52,844 nt of DNA. Source: an uncultured Lachnospiraceae bacterium. Its GTDB lineage: Bacteria > Bacillota > Clostridia > Lachnospirales > Lachnospiraceae. Below the pieces are notes generated by a model that was not told where the DNA came from, ran no database searches, and was given only the letters and a program-made list of their open reading frames with translations. Of this stretch, positions 34,171 to 42,568 are shown piece by piece (positions within the stretch are counted from its first letter, which is position 1; each line of letters begins with the position of its first letter). The stretch spans positions 1-52,844 of the forward strand of contig CAJUJM010000017.1 of assembly GCA_910586755.1 (NCBI GenBank), read 5' to 3'. Both the position numbers and the translations under genes were made by a program.

Positions 34171-36795
34171 ATGGACAAGTACGGATATGTGCTGAAAAAG
34201 AGCCAGACAGATAAAAAGACAGGCGGCCATTATCATAAGGCGGATCTGATGCTGATGACATCGTTCCAGCTTCGGGAAATTTGCCAAAGGGAAAAGATTA
34301 TTCAGGGCGTTATCAATCCTATGGATAAAGAGGAATTGATACGGGTGATTTTACGTTACCGGGGGGCAGATGAGCATTTCCTGATCCAAAAGGAAAAGGA
34401 AGACGGAGTCCGGGCTATAGAAGAGACGCTGCAAAAAACAGAACTACAGGAGGGCCGGGATTTAAATCTTCGATGCAGTTCTAAAATTGTGGCATACCAG
34501 GGCCTTTCCATTGATTTTTTTGATGAACTGACCATTCCCTATGATCAGCGGCTGGCTGGAACCAATGCCATTGTGGTTGGCGGCGATATGACGGTCTGCG
34601 GGATATTGAATATTGTCCCTATGGGAACGGAAACAGGCTGCTTATATATAGTGAAGGCAGCAGAGCTGCCATGCAGGGAATCAGAAGTAAAAAACTACAG
34701 CTTATATTGTATGGCCCGCCGGGAATCGGATCTCATATACCAGATTTATAATGGAGAGGCCAAGTCCCTTCCAAGGCATATGGAAGTATACCGGATCCCT
34801 CTTTTAGATTTTGAGGTCAGGAGCCCGATTCCGCTGTCCATGCCCATGGCTATGGATTTTGGTTCCTCTAATACCACGGCTGGAGTTTACCTGGATAGCC
34901 AATATTTCGGAAAAGCAGGGCTGCAAAACGGGGAGAGAGGATTAAAAGTAAATGATGTTAATTATGCTATTTTCTACGATACCGGATCTCATTGGCAGAA
35001 AACAATGCTGCTTCCAAGCGTGGTCGGCGTAAGCAGCTTAAATTCCGGGGAACCAGAGTTTTTGTTTGGATATGACGCCATACGTCTGGCCGGTTCCAGC
35101 TATATTGATGAAGGCTTTTGCGTATTTTACGATATTAAACGCTGGATCAGTGATTATGGGAAATTGGAAGAGGTTACGGACAGAGATGGCAGAAGAAAGT
35201 TTATTCCCAGAAAAGAAATACTGAAAGCATATTTTAATTATGTAATACAGGCAGTCCAAAACCGGTTTAAATGCAAGGTAGAGAAACTGCATATTTCCTG
35301 TCCGGTAAAGCAGAAATCTCAGTTTCAGCGGCTTTTTGAAGAGATTTTGCCGGGCATTGCCATGGATAAAAAGGATATGATTGATGAAGGAGTATCGGTT
35401 CTTTATAATACTATCTCAGAAATCATCCGCAGCGGCGCTGCCAGAGATGGTGAGGAGTATCAGGCGCTGATTATTGACTGCGGAGGCGGAACCACGGATC
35501 TGTGCTCCTGCCGGTTCCGGCTTTGGGATAAGCGGGTTTCCTACCGCATTGAGATTGATACCTCCTATGAAAACGGAGACACAGATTTTGGAGGAAATAA
35601 TCTCACATTCCGGATTATGCAGCTGTTAAAAATTGCCATAGTCAACCGCCTTTTTAAAACGGATATTATGACGGAACAGCAGATTTTGGAAAAGTATGAC
35701 ATAGATGTTTTTCGCTATGTGGATCAATGTGGCGGGACAGGGGAGCTGTATAAAGAGCTGGAACAGGAATACGCAAAAGCAGAAAAGCTTCTCCCCACAC
35801 GTTTCAGAGAGTTTGAAAACCGAAGCCGGGCTGATTATTATATGGTAAAAAATAATTTCTATTTCCTGTTCCGGTTGGCTGAGACTGTGAAAAAAGAATT
35901 CTATAACCATGTGGGAACTCTGCGGATTGCCCTTTCTTCCCGGGAAGTAAAGGAGAACGCTACCACCTGGATTCCGGTAGATAAATGGAAGCTGTCCGGA
36001 AACGGAAAAAAAGGGTTGGAAATCATAAAAGAATTTCCGGAGGTATGTTTGAATATCTACCAGATACAGCTGCTTTTAAAAGCGGACATCTATGAGGTGA
36101 TCCGGCGTTTTATGGAAAATATGTATGAAGAGGGGATTCTGGAAGATTATTCCATTATGAAGCTTACCGGCCAGTCGTGCAAAATCAGCAGCTTCCGCAG
36201 TGCCCTTAAGGAATTTGTTCCGGGAAGGATTATTCAGTTTAAGCGTAAAAGCGGTGATTTGACAAAGGATGTTGAGCTGAAAATGACATGTGTAGACGGC
36301 GCTGTCAAGTATCTTAAGGATAAAAAATATGGTTTTGCCGATATTACCATAAACACGAAGGAACCGGCTCTGCCTTACAGTATTACAGCGTATACCCATA
36401 ATGGGGAAGAGGTGGTGCTGATCCATCATCTGAAACGAAACAGCCGCAGCGGCATGATTTCACGCAATATGGAAGATCTGACGCTGCAGCTCCATCTAAA
36501 GGATCCGGAAGGAAGGGAACGTTATCAGTATACCTGCGACAGCTCTTTACATGATTTTACTGAGAAGAGCTATGAGGAGATCCAAAGGGATTATGGGAAT
36601 CACATTTTGCAGGAGGATACAGATAATATTGTGGAGCAGGAGGTTAAATTTTTTGTGTGGGCAAGGCCGGAAGACTGGGCATTTTCTGTGACGCCGGTGT
36701 ATCGGAAAAACAGATGCCTGTATCTTGGAAAAGAAGAAATATACTATTTTGAAAACGACGGATGGGTACAGAATTTCTTTGATGGAATGAAGTAA
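34171..36795 (+). CDS. Hsp70/actin-fold ATPase with N-terminal SAP-like region
   Basis: 874 residues. The nucleotide-binding fold is clear: phosphate-1 loop MAMDFGSSNTTAGVYLD near 228-243, phosphate-2 loop LIIDCGGGTTDLCS near 432-445, and an adenosine-type segment LTGQSCKISSFRSAL near 668. About 220 residues precede it, including a SAP/HeH-like helix-hairpin (TSFQLREICQREKI then DKEELIRVILRYRG, residues 30-66). The DnaK substrate-binding beta domain is not recognisable; the C-terminal 170 residues are different. Hsp70-like proteins of this divergent kind could drive assembly or disassembly. Gap of 28 bases to the upstream gene. Some databases label such proteins SrfB-like virulence factors; I would not carry that over. 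Confidence 0.82.
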   Translation: MDKYGYVLKKSQTDKKTGGHYHKADLMLMTSFQLREICQREKIIQGVINPMDKEELIRVILRYRGADEHFLIQKEKEDGVRAIEETLQKTELQEGRDLNLRCSSKIVAYQGLSIDFFDELTIPYDQRLAGTNAIVVGGDMTVCGILNIVPMGTETGCLYIVKAAELPCRESEVKNYSLYCMARRESDLIYQIYNGEAKSLPRHMEVYRIPLLDFEVRSPIPLSMPMAMDFGSSNTTAGVYLDSQYFGKAGLQNGERGLKVNDVNYAIFYDTGSHWQKTMLLPSVVGVSSLNSGEPEFLFGYDAIRLAGSSYIDEGFCVFYDIKRWISDYGKLEEVTDRDGRRKFIPRKEILKAYFNYVIQAVQNRFKCKVEKLHISCPVKQKSQFQRLFEEILPGIAMDKKDMIDEGVSVLYNTISEIIRSGAARDGEEYQALIIDCGGGTTDLCSCRFRLWDKRVSYRIEIDTSYENGDTDFGGNNLTFRIMQLLKIAIVNRLFKTDIMTEQQILEKYDIDVFRYVDQCGGTGELYKELEQEYAKAEKLLPTRFREFENRSRADYYMVKNNFYFLFRLAETVKKEFYNHVGTLRIALSSREVKENATTWIPVDKWKLSGNGKKGLEIIKEFPEVCLNIYQIQLLLKADIYEVIRRFMENMYEEGILEDYSIMKLTGQSCKISSFRSALKEFVPGRIIQFKRKSGDLTKDVELKMTCVDGAVKYLKDKKYGFADITINTKEPALPYSITAYTHNGEEVVLIHHLKRNSRSGMISRNMEDLTLQLHLKDPEGRERYQYTCDSSLHDFTEKSYEEIQRDYGNHILQEDTDNIVEQEVKFFVWARPEDWAFSVTPVYRKNRCLYLGKEEIYYFENDGWVQNFFDGMK

Positions 36796-36823
36796 AATAC
36801 CAGGCTGTCAATGGAGGAAACAG

Positions 36824-37600
36824 ATGCAGAATATCTATCCTTTGTTTGAACACAACCGTATATTGAAGAAAGAGCTGCTTGAGGCCCTCAGGGACTATTC
36901 CTTCCTGCATACTCAAATTGAATATCAGGAGTATGGACAAGGGATCCTTCGGGGCTGTGATATTAGGGCCGAGAATGGAGAGATTATTATAGGCCCGGGA
37001 ATCATAAAATATGGGCAAATGATTTGTCTCATGAAAGAGGGAGGAAGAGTTGCATATGAGCCAGTCGGCCAGCTCCAATATTTGAAGATAAAGATAGAAG
37101 CAAAGGACTTTTCGCCGGCTTATAGGGTATATGAAATGAAGCTGGTTCTTGACACAAATGGCAATATGGAGGAAAATGAATTTGAGCTTTGCAGGTTTCA
37201 TTTAAAAAAAGGGGCAAAGCTGAGGACTCAATATACATGCCTGTCTGATATGGAAACCGAATATGATACTGTTAACCCTATTTATGCGTCCTGGGGAGGA
37301 TTGGGAGGTCCGGGGCTGTCCCCGGTGATTACCAGATATTTTGCAGAGCGGATCTTGGAGAGCGATAACAGTTCTCCGGAAGACCGCAGCTTTGCCTTGT
37401 TGTGCCTTAGCCAGCCGGGGGCGGTTCCTATGAAGGTATTGTCTGCGTATATGGGGCAAAGAATCGGAGGCGAAATCCAGACAGGCGTTTCCAATACCAA
37501 TATGTTTCATGCCATGTGTACGATTGCAGATCAGCTGAACGGAGGGATAAAGAAAAATTTTGTAAAAGGGAAAGGGCGTCACATGATTTTGGTGGACTAA
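36824..37600 (+). CDS. Unknown protein of the VgrG locus (258 aa), fibre-like?
   Basis: 258 residues. N-terminal RILKKELLEALRDYSFLHTQ is followed by a beta-rich segment (GCDIRAENGEIIIGPGIIKYG) resembling the attachment part of phage tail-fibre or baseplate-rim proteins. A Gly/Pro-rich YASWGGLGGPGLSP stretch near residue 155 and a helical C-terminus follow. I do not recognise the family; the fibre comparison is impression only. GGAGG precedes the ATG; 28 bases after the Hsp70-like gene. Last gene of the contiguous locus. Confidence 0.7.
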   Translation: MQNIYPLFEHNRILKKELLEALRDYSFLHTQIEYQEYGQGILRGCDIRAENGEIIIGPGIIKYGQMICLMKEGGRVAYEPVGQLQYLKIKIEAKDFSPAYRVYEMKLVLDTNGNMEENEFELCRFHLKKGAKLRTQYTCLSDMETEYDTVNPIYASWGGLGGPGLSPVITRYFAERILESDNSSPEDRSFALLCLSQPGAVPMKVLSAYMGQRIGGEIQTGVSNTNMFHAMCTIADQLNGGIKKNFVKGKGRHMILVD

Positions 37601-37664
37601 TGAAACAGACCTTGCAGATGTTTACTGTAAGGACACGATCTGATAGAAAGAGAGGAAAATACCA

Positions 37665-38033
37665 ATGCTGAAGCTATACGATTTGACAGATACAGAACTT
37701 GAGGTTATGGAATTCTTTTGGGGACAAAAGGAGCCGCGGCTATTTAGCGAAACCATAGAATATTTCAATACTCAAAAGAAAAAAGAGTGGAAGAAACAGA
37801 CGATGAATACCTATCTGAATCATCTGACCCATGCAGGACTGCTAAAGGCGGAAAAAGGCCCGAGGGCCCGTTTATATTCAGCTGCCTGTACAAGAGAAGA
37901 CTATCAGCAGCAGTGTGCAAGAAAGCTGATAGAAAGATCCTTTGACAATTCCCTTGCAAAATTTATTGCGGCATTTACAGGGGGAGAAGGCTTGTCAGAA
38001 GAGGAGGCGGAGGAACTAAAGAAGCTGATTTAG
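37665..38033 (+). CDS. BlaI/MecI/CopY-family repressor (orphan)
   Basis: 122 residues. A winged helix DNA-binding domain with the BlaI opening LTDTELEVMEFFWGQ and the recognition region WKKQTMNTYLNHLTHAGLL, then the dimerisation helices ending EEAEELKKLI. BlaI proteins repress as dimers and are normally inactivated by a BlaR1-type sensor protease, encoded next to them. No such partner and no beta-lactamase gene is nearby. AGAGGA precedes the ATG. It follows the VgrG locus by 65 bases on the same strand, so it may control that locus; this is inference. No palindromic TACA/TGTA-type operator was found upstream of the locus. Confidence 0.87.
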   Translation: MLKLYDLTDTELEVMEFFWGQKEPRLFSETIEYFNTQKKKEWKKQTMNTYLNHLTHAGLLKAEKGPRARLYSAACTREDYQQQCARKLIERSFDNSLAKFIAAFTGGEGLSEEEAEELKKLI

Positions 38034-38117
38034 AGCGGTGGTTCAGATGCTGTTAAGTTTTCGTGCAAAGTGTTGCATTTTTTCGTGCGAATAACCTGTC
38101 AGGCCTGCCATTCCTTC

Positions 38118-38145
38118 TTGACAAATCCCATCCATATGCTACAAT
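38118..38145 (+). promoter_or_regulatory. Promoter of cysK
   Basis: -35 TTGACA at 38118, 16-base spacer, -10 TACAAT at 38140 preceded by TGC (extended -10). It lies 43 bases upstream of the cysK ATG. Confidence 0.75.
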
Positions 38146-38188
38146 AAACTAAATCATATTAAATTACTAGGAAATAGGAGGCAGCGCT

Positions 38189-39121
38189 ATGGCAGATATT
38201 AAAAAAAGCGGTCTGGAGCTTATCGGCAACACCCCATTGCTGGAACCGGTAAATTATGAGAGGAAGCAGAATCTCTGTGCAAACCTTTTTCTAAAATTAG
38301 AGTCTTTTAATCCGGCGGGAAGCGCTAAGGATCGGGCGGCTTTATTTATGATTGAGGACGCAGAGGAAAAAGGGCTGTTAAAGCCGGGTGCAACTATCAT
38401 TGAGCCTACTTCCGGCAATACAGGGATCGGCCTTGCAAGCATTGCGGCTATGAAAGGATATAAGGCGGTTTTGACCATGCCGGAGACTATGAGCGCCGAG
38501 AGGCGGATGCTGCTTGCCGCCTATGGGGCAGAGATTGTTTTGACGGAAGGTTCCAGGGGGATGGCGGGAGCCATAGAAAAGGCAAAAGAGCTTCAAAAGG
38601 AGATTCCGGAATCCATTATTCTGGGACAGTTTGTCAATCCGGCCAATCCCAAAGCCCACCGTATGACCACCGGGCCGGAGATTTGGAAGGCCTTGGATGG
38701 CAAGGTAGATATGTTTGTGGCAGGGGTAGGAACCGGCGGCACTATTACGGGAGTGGGAGAGTATTTGAAATCCCAGAACCCTTCTGTCCGGATTGTGGCT
38801 GTGGAACCGGATAAATCCCCTCTGCTCTCCGGCGGGGAGGCAGGAGGACATGGCCTTCAGGGCATTGGCGCTAATTTTATTCCAGAGATTTTAAACCGGG
38901 ATATTTATGACCAGGTAATCCGGGTTACAGAGGAACAGGCTTATGAAGCCGCCAGAAAACTGGCGGGAACAGAGGGGATTTTAGTGGGAATCAGTTCGGG
39001 CGCCGCTCTCTGGGCCGCCTCACAGAAAGCCGGACAGCCGGAAAATGCCGGAAAGAATATCGTAGTTTTGCTGCCTGACACAGGAGAACGGTATTTGTCT
39101 ACAGGACTATTTTCTGAATAA
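38189..39121 (+). CDS. cysK: Cysteine synthase A (O-acetylserine sulfhydrylase)
   Basis: 310 residues. Makes cysteine from O-acetylserine and sulfide. The PLP lysine is in NPAGSAKDRAALFM, the substrate loop is PTSGNTGIGLASIAA, the phosphate loop is GVGTGGTITGVGEYLK, and the family ending GISSGAALWAA is present. ATG 38189 follows AGGAGG. Monocistronic, with its own promoter and a palindrome after the stop. No cysE or T-box leader next to it. Confidence 0.95.
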   Translation: MADIKKSGLELIGNTPLLEPVNYERKQNLCANLFLKLESFNPAGSAKDRAALFMIEDAEEKGLLKPGATIIEPTSGNTGIGLASIAAMKGYKAVLTMPETMSAERRMLLAAYGAEIVLTEGSRGMAGAIEKAKELQKEIPESIILGQFVNPANPKAHRMTTGPEIWKALDGKVDMFVAGVGTGGTITGVGEYLKSQNPSVRIVAVEPDKSPLLSGGEAGGHGLQGIGANFIPEILNRDIYDQVIRVTEEQAYEAARKLAGTEGILVGISSGAALWAASQKAGQPENAGKNIVVLLPDTGERYLSTGLFSE

Positions 39122-39173
39122 GCATTGTTTGCGTTAGAGCAGGTGTTTCTTGTCATTGACAGCCGGTACAAGA

Positions 39174-39198
39174 GCCGGAAGCTGTTACAGTTTCCGGC
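39174..39198 (+). terminator. Palindrome downstream of cysK
   Basis: GCCGGAAGCTGT pairs with ACAGTTTCCGGC around a single T (one G-T wobble). No long T run follows, so termination efficiency is uncertain. Confidence 0.5.
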
Positions 39199-39218
39199 CT
39201 TATCATACAAAGCTGTTT

Positions 39219-39386
39219 TTAATCCATGTTGAGAAATTCAGCCGGTGTCATAATCCTTGGATTCTCCAAACCTGATTCCAGAAAATCTTTGTCATCAGTG
39301 AGCAGGACATTAGCCTTTGCCGCAATCGCCGCTCTTACTTTAAAATAATCCATTTGCCCCGCGTAGATCCTTCCCTGCGGATCCAT
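39219..39386 (-). pseudogene. PIN-domain toxin, C-terminal remnant
   Basis: 55 codons from an ATG at 39386 (or 39353) to the stop at 39219. The sequence contains DYFKVRAAIAAKANVLLTDD, then KDFLESGLENPRIMTPAEFL, the C-terminal half of a PIN-domain (VapC-like) nuclease with the conserved late Asp pair. A complete PIN domain is about 130 residues, so the N-terminal half is missing. The fragment overlaps the 3' end of the AlbA-domain gene in another frame on the same strand; no antitoxin is seen. It looks like a junction scar. Confidence 0.65.
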
Positions 39387-40798
39387 CCTTTCTTTTTTAG
39401 GGAGCGTAGAACGCGCTCTACAGATGGTTTTGAGAAACCGACCTGGGAACTGATTTTGGCGGCAGATAGGCTGGGGGTTTTCGATATGACCTGTAGTACA
39501 AACATTTCGTTCTGTGTGAGGCTTCCATCATTACCATCAGGATTGCCATCATTACCATCAGGATTGCCATCAGTTTCTATCTGGAGGGTAAGAGTGACAC
39601 GGTCAGGATCCACCGTTTCAACAAAAGAAGGTTTCTTAAATCCATTTTCCTCCCAGACATGGTATACATCGCAAATGCCTGTCCCAGAACGCTCTCCTAC
39701 ATGGATCAGGGAAAACATATTAAAAATCCGCCCGTTCCGCGCGTCGCTGATACCGCCTGCGATAGCTTCGTCAATGCCGATACGGAATGTGCCGGGGTTG
39801 GCAATCGTGATTTTACGGAATTCTTTGTCAATCACTATGCCGCGGCGGCCGTAAAAATCAGCGTGGATCAGGGCGTTTGCGAGACACTCCCTCAGGGATC
39901 TGTGGACAGGCGTATTATCGATCCGCAATAAGTTGGAATCCAGCTGGAACGGTTTTTTCACATCTGCAGTCAGGCGGTCGATGACTTGAAAGTAAAAGTC
40001 GAAGATATTGCCGCTCCAGGTGCCGTCGCCGGAACTGACGCGGTCAGACCAGCGGGTATGGCCCAAAAGGCGTTCCCTGTAATCCAGGAAGTAGTTCGGC
40101 AGTTCATCTGTAATCGTAATGAAGTCCCCAAAAAAAATCAGTCCGCCAAGGGTGGGATGGATTCTGCCGTCATTCTGGCTTTTCCTTGCGGCTCCGATTT
40201 TTAAGAGGAATTCCTCATCGCCCAGCTTTGCCCAAATGTGGTCAGGTTTCAGGTTGTTAAAGAGAATTCGGTAGCGGTGGATGGATTCCTGGTTCAAGTC
40301 TCCTATTAGCAGGTTTTCAAGGACAAGGGCATCCTGGGTAGTGTCCGCCTGGTCGCGGAGCATGGACTTCACTTCTTCAGCAGAGCAGTGGTAGTCCCCT
40401 TCATGGTTTCTGCGGAAAGTCCCTTTGAACATATCCTGTCCGACATAAACAGGCTTATCCCGACGGTCAGCACGGGGAACTTCAATTACGACAAAAGCCA
40501 TTCCGTCATAGTCAGTATAGTAAACATGATGCTCAAGGAGAATATTTGCATTTACCTTCTGCCGGTTGTTCAGTGTGTTCCAGATATCTGAGAGCATTTG
40601 CTGTGGATCCTGAACGCCTTTGGGGATAAATTCCTTTGTTGCTTTATCCTCTTCCATACCGAGGATGATTGTGCCGCCAAATGTATTGGCAAAGGAAGAA
40701 TAGGTTTCCCAGATACTGTTTGGAATCCCTTTGCCAGCTGCTTTCACTTCCATGTTAATATGTTCTTTTGCGTCTAAGATAGAAGCAATATTAATCAT
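39335..40798 (-). CDS. Schlafen AlbA_2-domain ATP-binding regulator
   Basis: 487 residues. N-terminal AlbA_2 (Schlafen-type) domain: EHINMEVKAAGKGIPNS and ANTFGGTIILGMEED. A GHKL-like ATPase part follows with RECLANALIHADFYGRRG and IANPGTFRIGIDEA. The C-terminus is a winged helix (SAAKISSQVGFSKPSVERVL) after a repeated DGNPDGN linker. The 4-base ATGA overlap with the upstream HTH gene makes them a coupled pair. Such AlbA_2/ATPase proteins are common in gut Firmicutes and are thought to be regulators; some relatives are tied to phage defence. Function here is unproved. Confidence 0.85.
   Translation of the reverse strand: MINIASILDAKEHINMEVKAAGKGIPNSIWETYSSFANTFGGTIILGMEEDKATKEFIPKGVQDPQQMLSDIWNTLNNRQKVNANILLEHHVYYTDYDGMAFVVIEVPRADRRDKPVYVGQDMFKGTFRRNHEGDYHCSAEEVKSMLRDQADTTQDALVLENLLIGDLNQESIHRYRILFNNLKPDHIWAKLGDEEFLLKIGAARKSQNDGRIHPTLGGLIFFGDFITITDELPNYFLDYRERLLGHTRWSDRVSSGDGTWSGNIFDFYFQVIDRLTADVKKPFQLDSNLLRIDNTPVHRSLRECLANALIHADFYGRRGIVIDKEFRKITIANPGTFRIGIDEAIAGGISDARNGRIFNMFSLIHVGERSGTGICDVYHVWEENGFKKPSFVETVDPDRVTLTLQIETDGNPDGNDGNPDGNDGSLTQNEMFVLQVISKTPSLSAAKISSQVGFSKPSVERVLRSLKKKGWIRREGSTRGKWIILK
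39521..39573 (-). repeat. 21-bp tandem repeat in the AlbA-domain gene
   Basis: Two and a half copies of a 21-base unit (gattgccatcattaccatca plus g on the plus strand), encoding the NPDGNDG linker before the winged helix. Copy changes keep frame. Confidence 0.85.
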
Positions 40799-41007
40799 TC
40801 TGTCTGCTCCTCCGTTTTAATCTTCGATTTTATATATTTACCGCTTTTGATTCGAGCGTCCGCTGGCTTCTCTGCCGTTTCCGGTATAATCCATGTCTGA
40901 CCGGCTCTTTGGACGCCTTCGATTCGATTCTCTTTACAAAGGATTGCTACCCGCCGTCTGGAGAGTCCCCATTTTTCGGCCGCTTCACTCGTTGAAATAT
41001 ACTTCAT
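40795..41007 (-). CDS. Small helix-turn-helix (excisionase/MerR-like) protein
   Basis: 70 residues from the ATG at 41007 (AAGGAGCG upstream). It contains a MerR/excisionase-type HTH, YISTSEAAEKWGLSRRRVAI, then WIIPETAEKPADAR and a basic tail. Longer frames upstream have no support. The stop overlaps the AlbA-domain gene start by four bases. Its role is probably to regulate or target the AlbA-domain partner. Confidence 0.82.
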   Translation of the reverse strand: MKYISTSEAAEKWGLSRRRVAILCKENRIEGVQRAGQTWIIPETAEKPADARIKSGKYIKSKIKTEEQTE

Positions 41008-41038
41008 GACAGTCGCTCCTTGTTTCTTTGCTATATCT

Positions 41039-41067
41039 ATTATATTCACATTGGAGAATAATATCAA
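41039..41067 (-). promoter_or_regulatory. Promoter of HTH-AlbA operon
   Basis: On the minus strand: -35 TTGATA (41067-41062), 17-base spacer, perfect -10 TATAAT (41044-41039), 32 bases upstream of the ATG at 41007. Confidence 0.8.
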
Positions 41068-41240
41068 GGAATTATCATGAAAATTCGGAGATACATAGAT
41101 TATATTCTTTGAAAGTGGGGCTGATGCTGTTGTAATAACGGCTTCTCCAACGTGTAATAAAAAAGGAAAAGGAAGGAGCGTGGGAAAATGACAGATAAAT
41201 TTGCTTTGTATATGAATCTCAGTTGGGAAAGTCCCAGAAT

Positions 41241-41434
41241 ATGATGGAAACCTATATGCGGATCCTGAAATACTATTCCCCATAATCGGCCAATAACCAT
41301 TTATCCGCACTGCGGTGCCTAAACGAGTTCCTGATAGCCGAAGGAATCCAGACTGAGACTGTAATCCTGAAAACGGGAGCAAACGAGATTATGCCATTGT
41401 CACCCTGTATGCCTATTCAGGGCTTCGAATATAA
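41241..41434 (+). pseudogene. Tyrosine recombinase (integrase) remnant
   Basis: Broken frames that together resemble a phage-type tyrosine recombinase. One frame, interrupted by a TAA, reads LSALRCLNEFLIAEGIQTE, like the N-terminal SAM-like domain. After a frame change the sequence KRDYAIVTLYAYSGLRI matches the start of the catalytic domain (the Arg of GLR is the first catalytic residue), then stops at 41432-41434. No catalytic C-terminal half remains. Together with the next fragment it fills the 600-base gap between the HTH promoter and the BrkB gene. Confidence 0.5.
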
Positions 41435-41577
41435 CAACCAAATATTAAAAGAGTAGCTGAAATTACCACCCCAAAAACGATGGAAATGAGTTCCCATTAC
41501 AGGCGATCTGGTTTGCAATGAGTATTGTTGTATTAGTGATCGCCCAGTTATTAATTTGGGACCATTTTAAAATGTGA
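41435..41577 (+). other. Open-frame fragment with one TM-like segment
   Basis: After the stop, the same frame continues for 47 codons with RVAEITTPKNDGNEFPLQ and then a hydrophobic stretch IWFAMSIVVLVIAQLLIW. There is no start codon or ribosome site. It looks like the C-terminal end of a lost membrane protein. Confidence 0.35.
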
Positions 41578-41587
41578 TAACATACCT

Positions 41588-41637
41588 GAAAAGGAAAACA
41601 GCGGAAAGCTTTAAGGCTTCCCGCTGTTTTCCTTTTC
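41588..41637. terminator. Terminator overlapping the 3' end of the BrkB gene
   Basis: Sixteen-base perfect stem AAAAGGAAAACAGCGG / CCGCTGTTTTCCTTTT with an inner AAGC / GCTT. The last codons and the stop of the minus-strand gene (41611) are inside the stem-loop. Confidence 0.85.
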
Positions 41638-42444
41638 ATAAAAATAATTAATTTCAGCGCCAAAAAACAGGGCGCAGATACAAAAATACAGCCACAGCAT
41701 CAAAAGAACCACAGCCGTCAAACTTCCGTAGGTGTAGGAAAACCGGTTAAAGAACCGGAAGTAAATGGAAAAGGCAAAGGAAATTCCAATCCAGCACAGA
41801 GTGGAAAACAAAGCTCCCGGCACCTGCTCCCGCCAGTAAAGCTCCCGGTTAGGGACAAAGGTATAAAGTCCGGTAAAACAGAAAATCAGGGTTCCCAGGG
41901 ATAGCAGAGTGCGGACATTTATGATATACTGAGTAATGGCAGTTAAAAAAGGAAAAATCTTCAAGATAAAACTGCTGATGGTATCGCCGAACACCAAAAG
42001 AACCAGGGACAGGATACACACCAGGATAAAGACAATGGTGTAGCCGGAACAGATAATCCGGGTGATAATATATCCTCTGTGGGAATGCTCTCCCTGGACC
42101 CGGTTCAATCCCCTGGCAATGCTCATCATGCCCTTGGAGGCGGACCAGAGAGCCGCCAGAGCGGACAGGGACAGCAAGGTTCCGGGGGAATTGGTATAAA
42201 GGCTGTTGACAACACTGTCAAGGATTTGGCCAAACTGGCGGGGGATCATTGGCCCCAGCAGCTCCAGCAAGTCCCCCTGGCTTATGTTTGGAATCACCTG
42301 AATAATGGACAACATGAGGATTATACACGGAAATGCGGCCATAATAATAAAAAATGAGGCCTGGGCAGCATAAACGGTCATCTCGTCCGATATATATTTT
42401 TTAATAATCCGCTGCAGATACAACAGGTACATTACCATGAGCAT
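41611..42444 (-). CDS. YihY/BrkB-family membrane protein
   Basis: 277 residues with six hydrophobic segments. The opening EMTVYAAQASFFIIMAAFPC and the segment LWSASKGMMSIARGLNRVQG are characteristic of the YihY (formerly RNase BN-like, BrkB) family. The family is often wrongly labelled ribonuclease BN; its cellular role is not settled. The start is not certain: ATG at 42444, 42438 or 42432; GGAG at 42448-42451 best fits the second. The final codons lie in a terminator hairpin. Confidence 0.88.
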   Translation of the reverse strand: MLMVMYLLYLQRIIKKYISDEMTVYAAQASFFIIMAAFPCIILMLSIIQVIPNISQGDLLELLGPMIPRQFGQILDSVVNSLYTNSPGTLLSLSALAALWSASKGMMSIARGLNRVQGEHSHRGYIITRIICSGYTIVFILVCILSLVLLVFGDTISSFILKIFPFLTAITQYIINVRTLLSLGTLIFCFTGLYTFVPNRELYWREQVPGALFSTLCWIGISFAFSIYFRFFNRFSYTYGSLTAVVLLMLWLYFCICALFFGAEINYFYEKENSGKP

Positions 42445-42568
42445 AGTCTCCTTAATTTTATGCGCCTAGCGGCGGACTTTTACAGGAACCCCGGGGCTGA
42501 TAAAAATATACCATGCTCCGGAGAAAATAACAAGGCCTATGAGGAAGTGAGATAGGAAAGAGGAAAGT

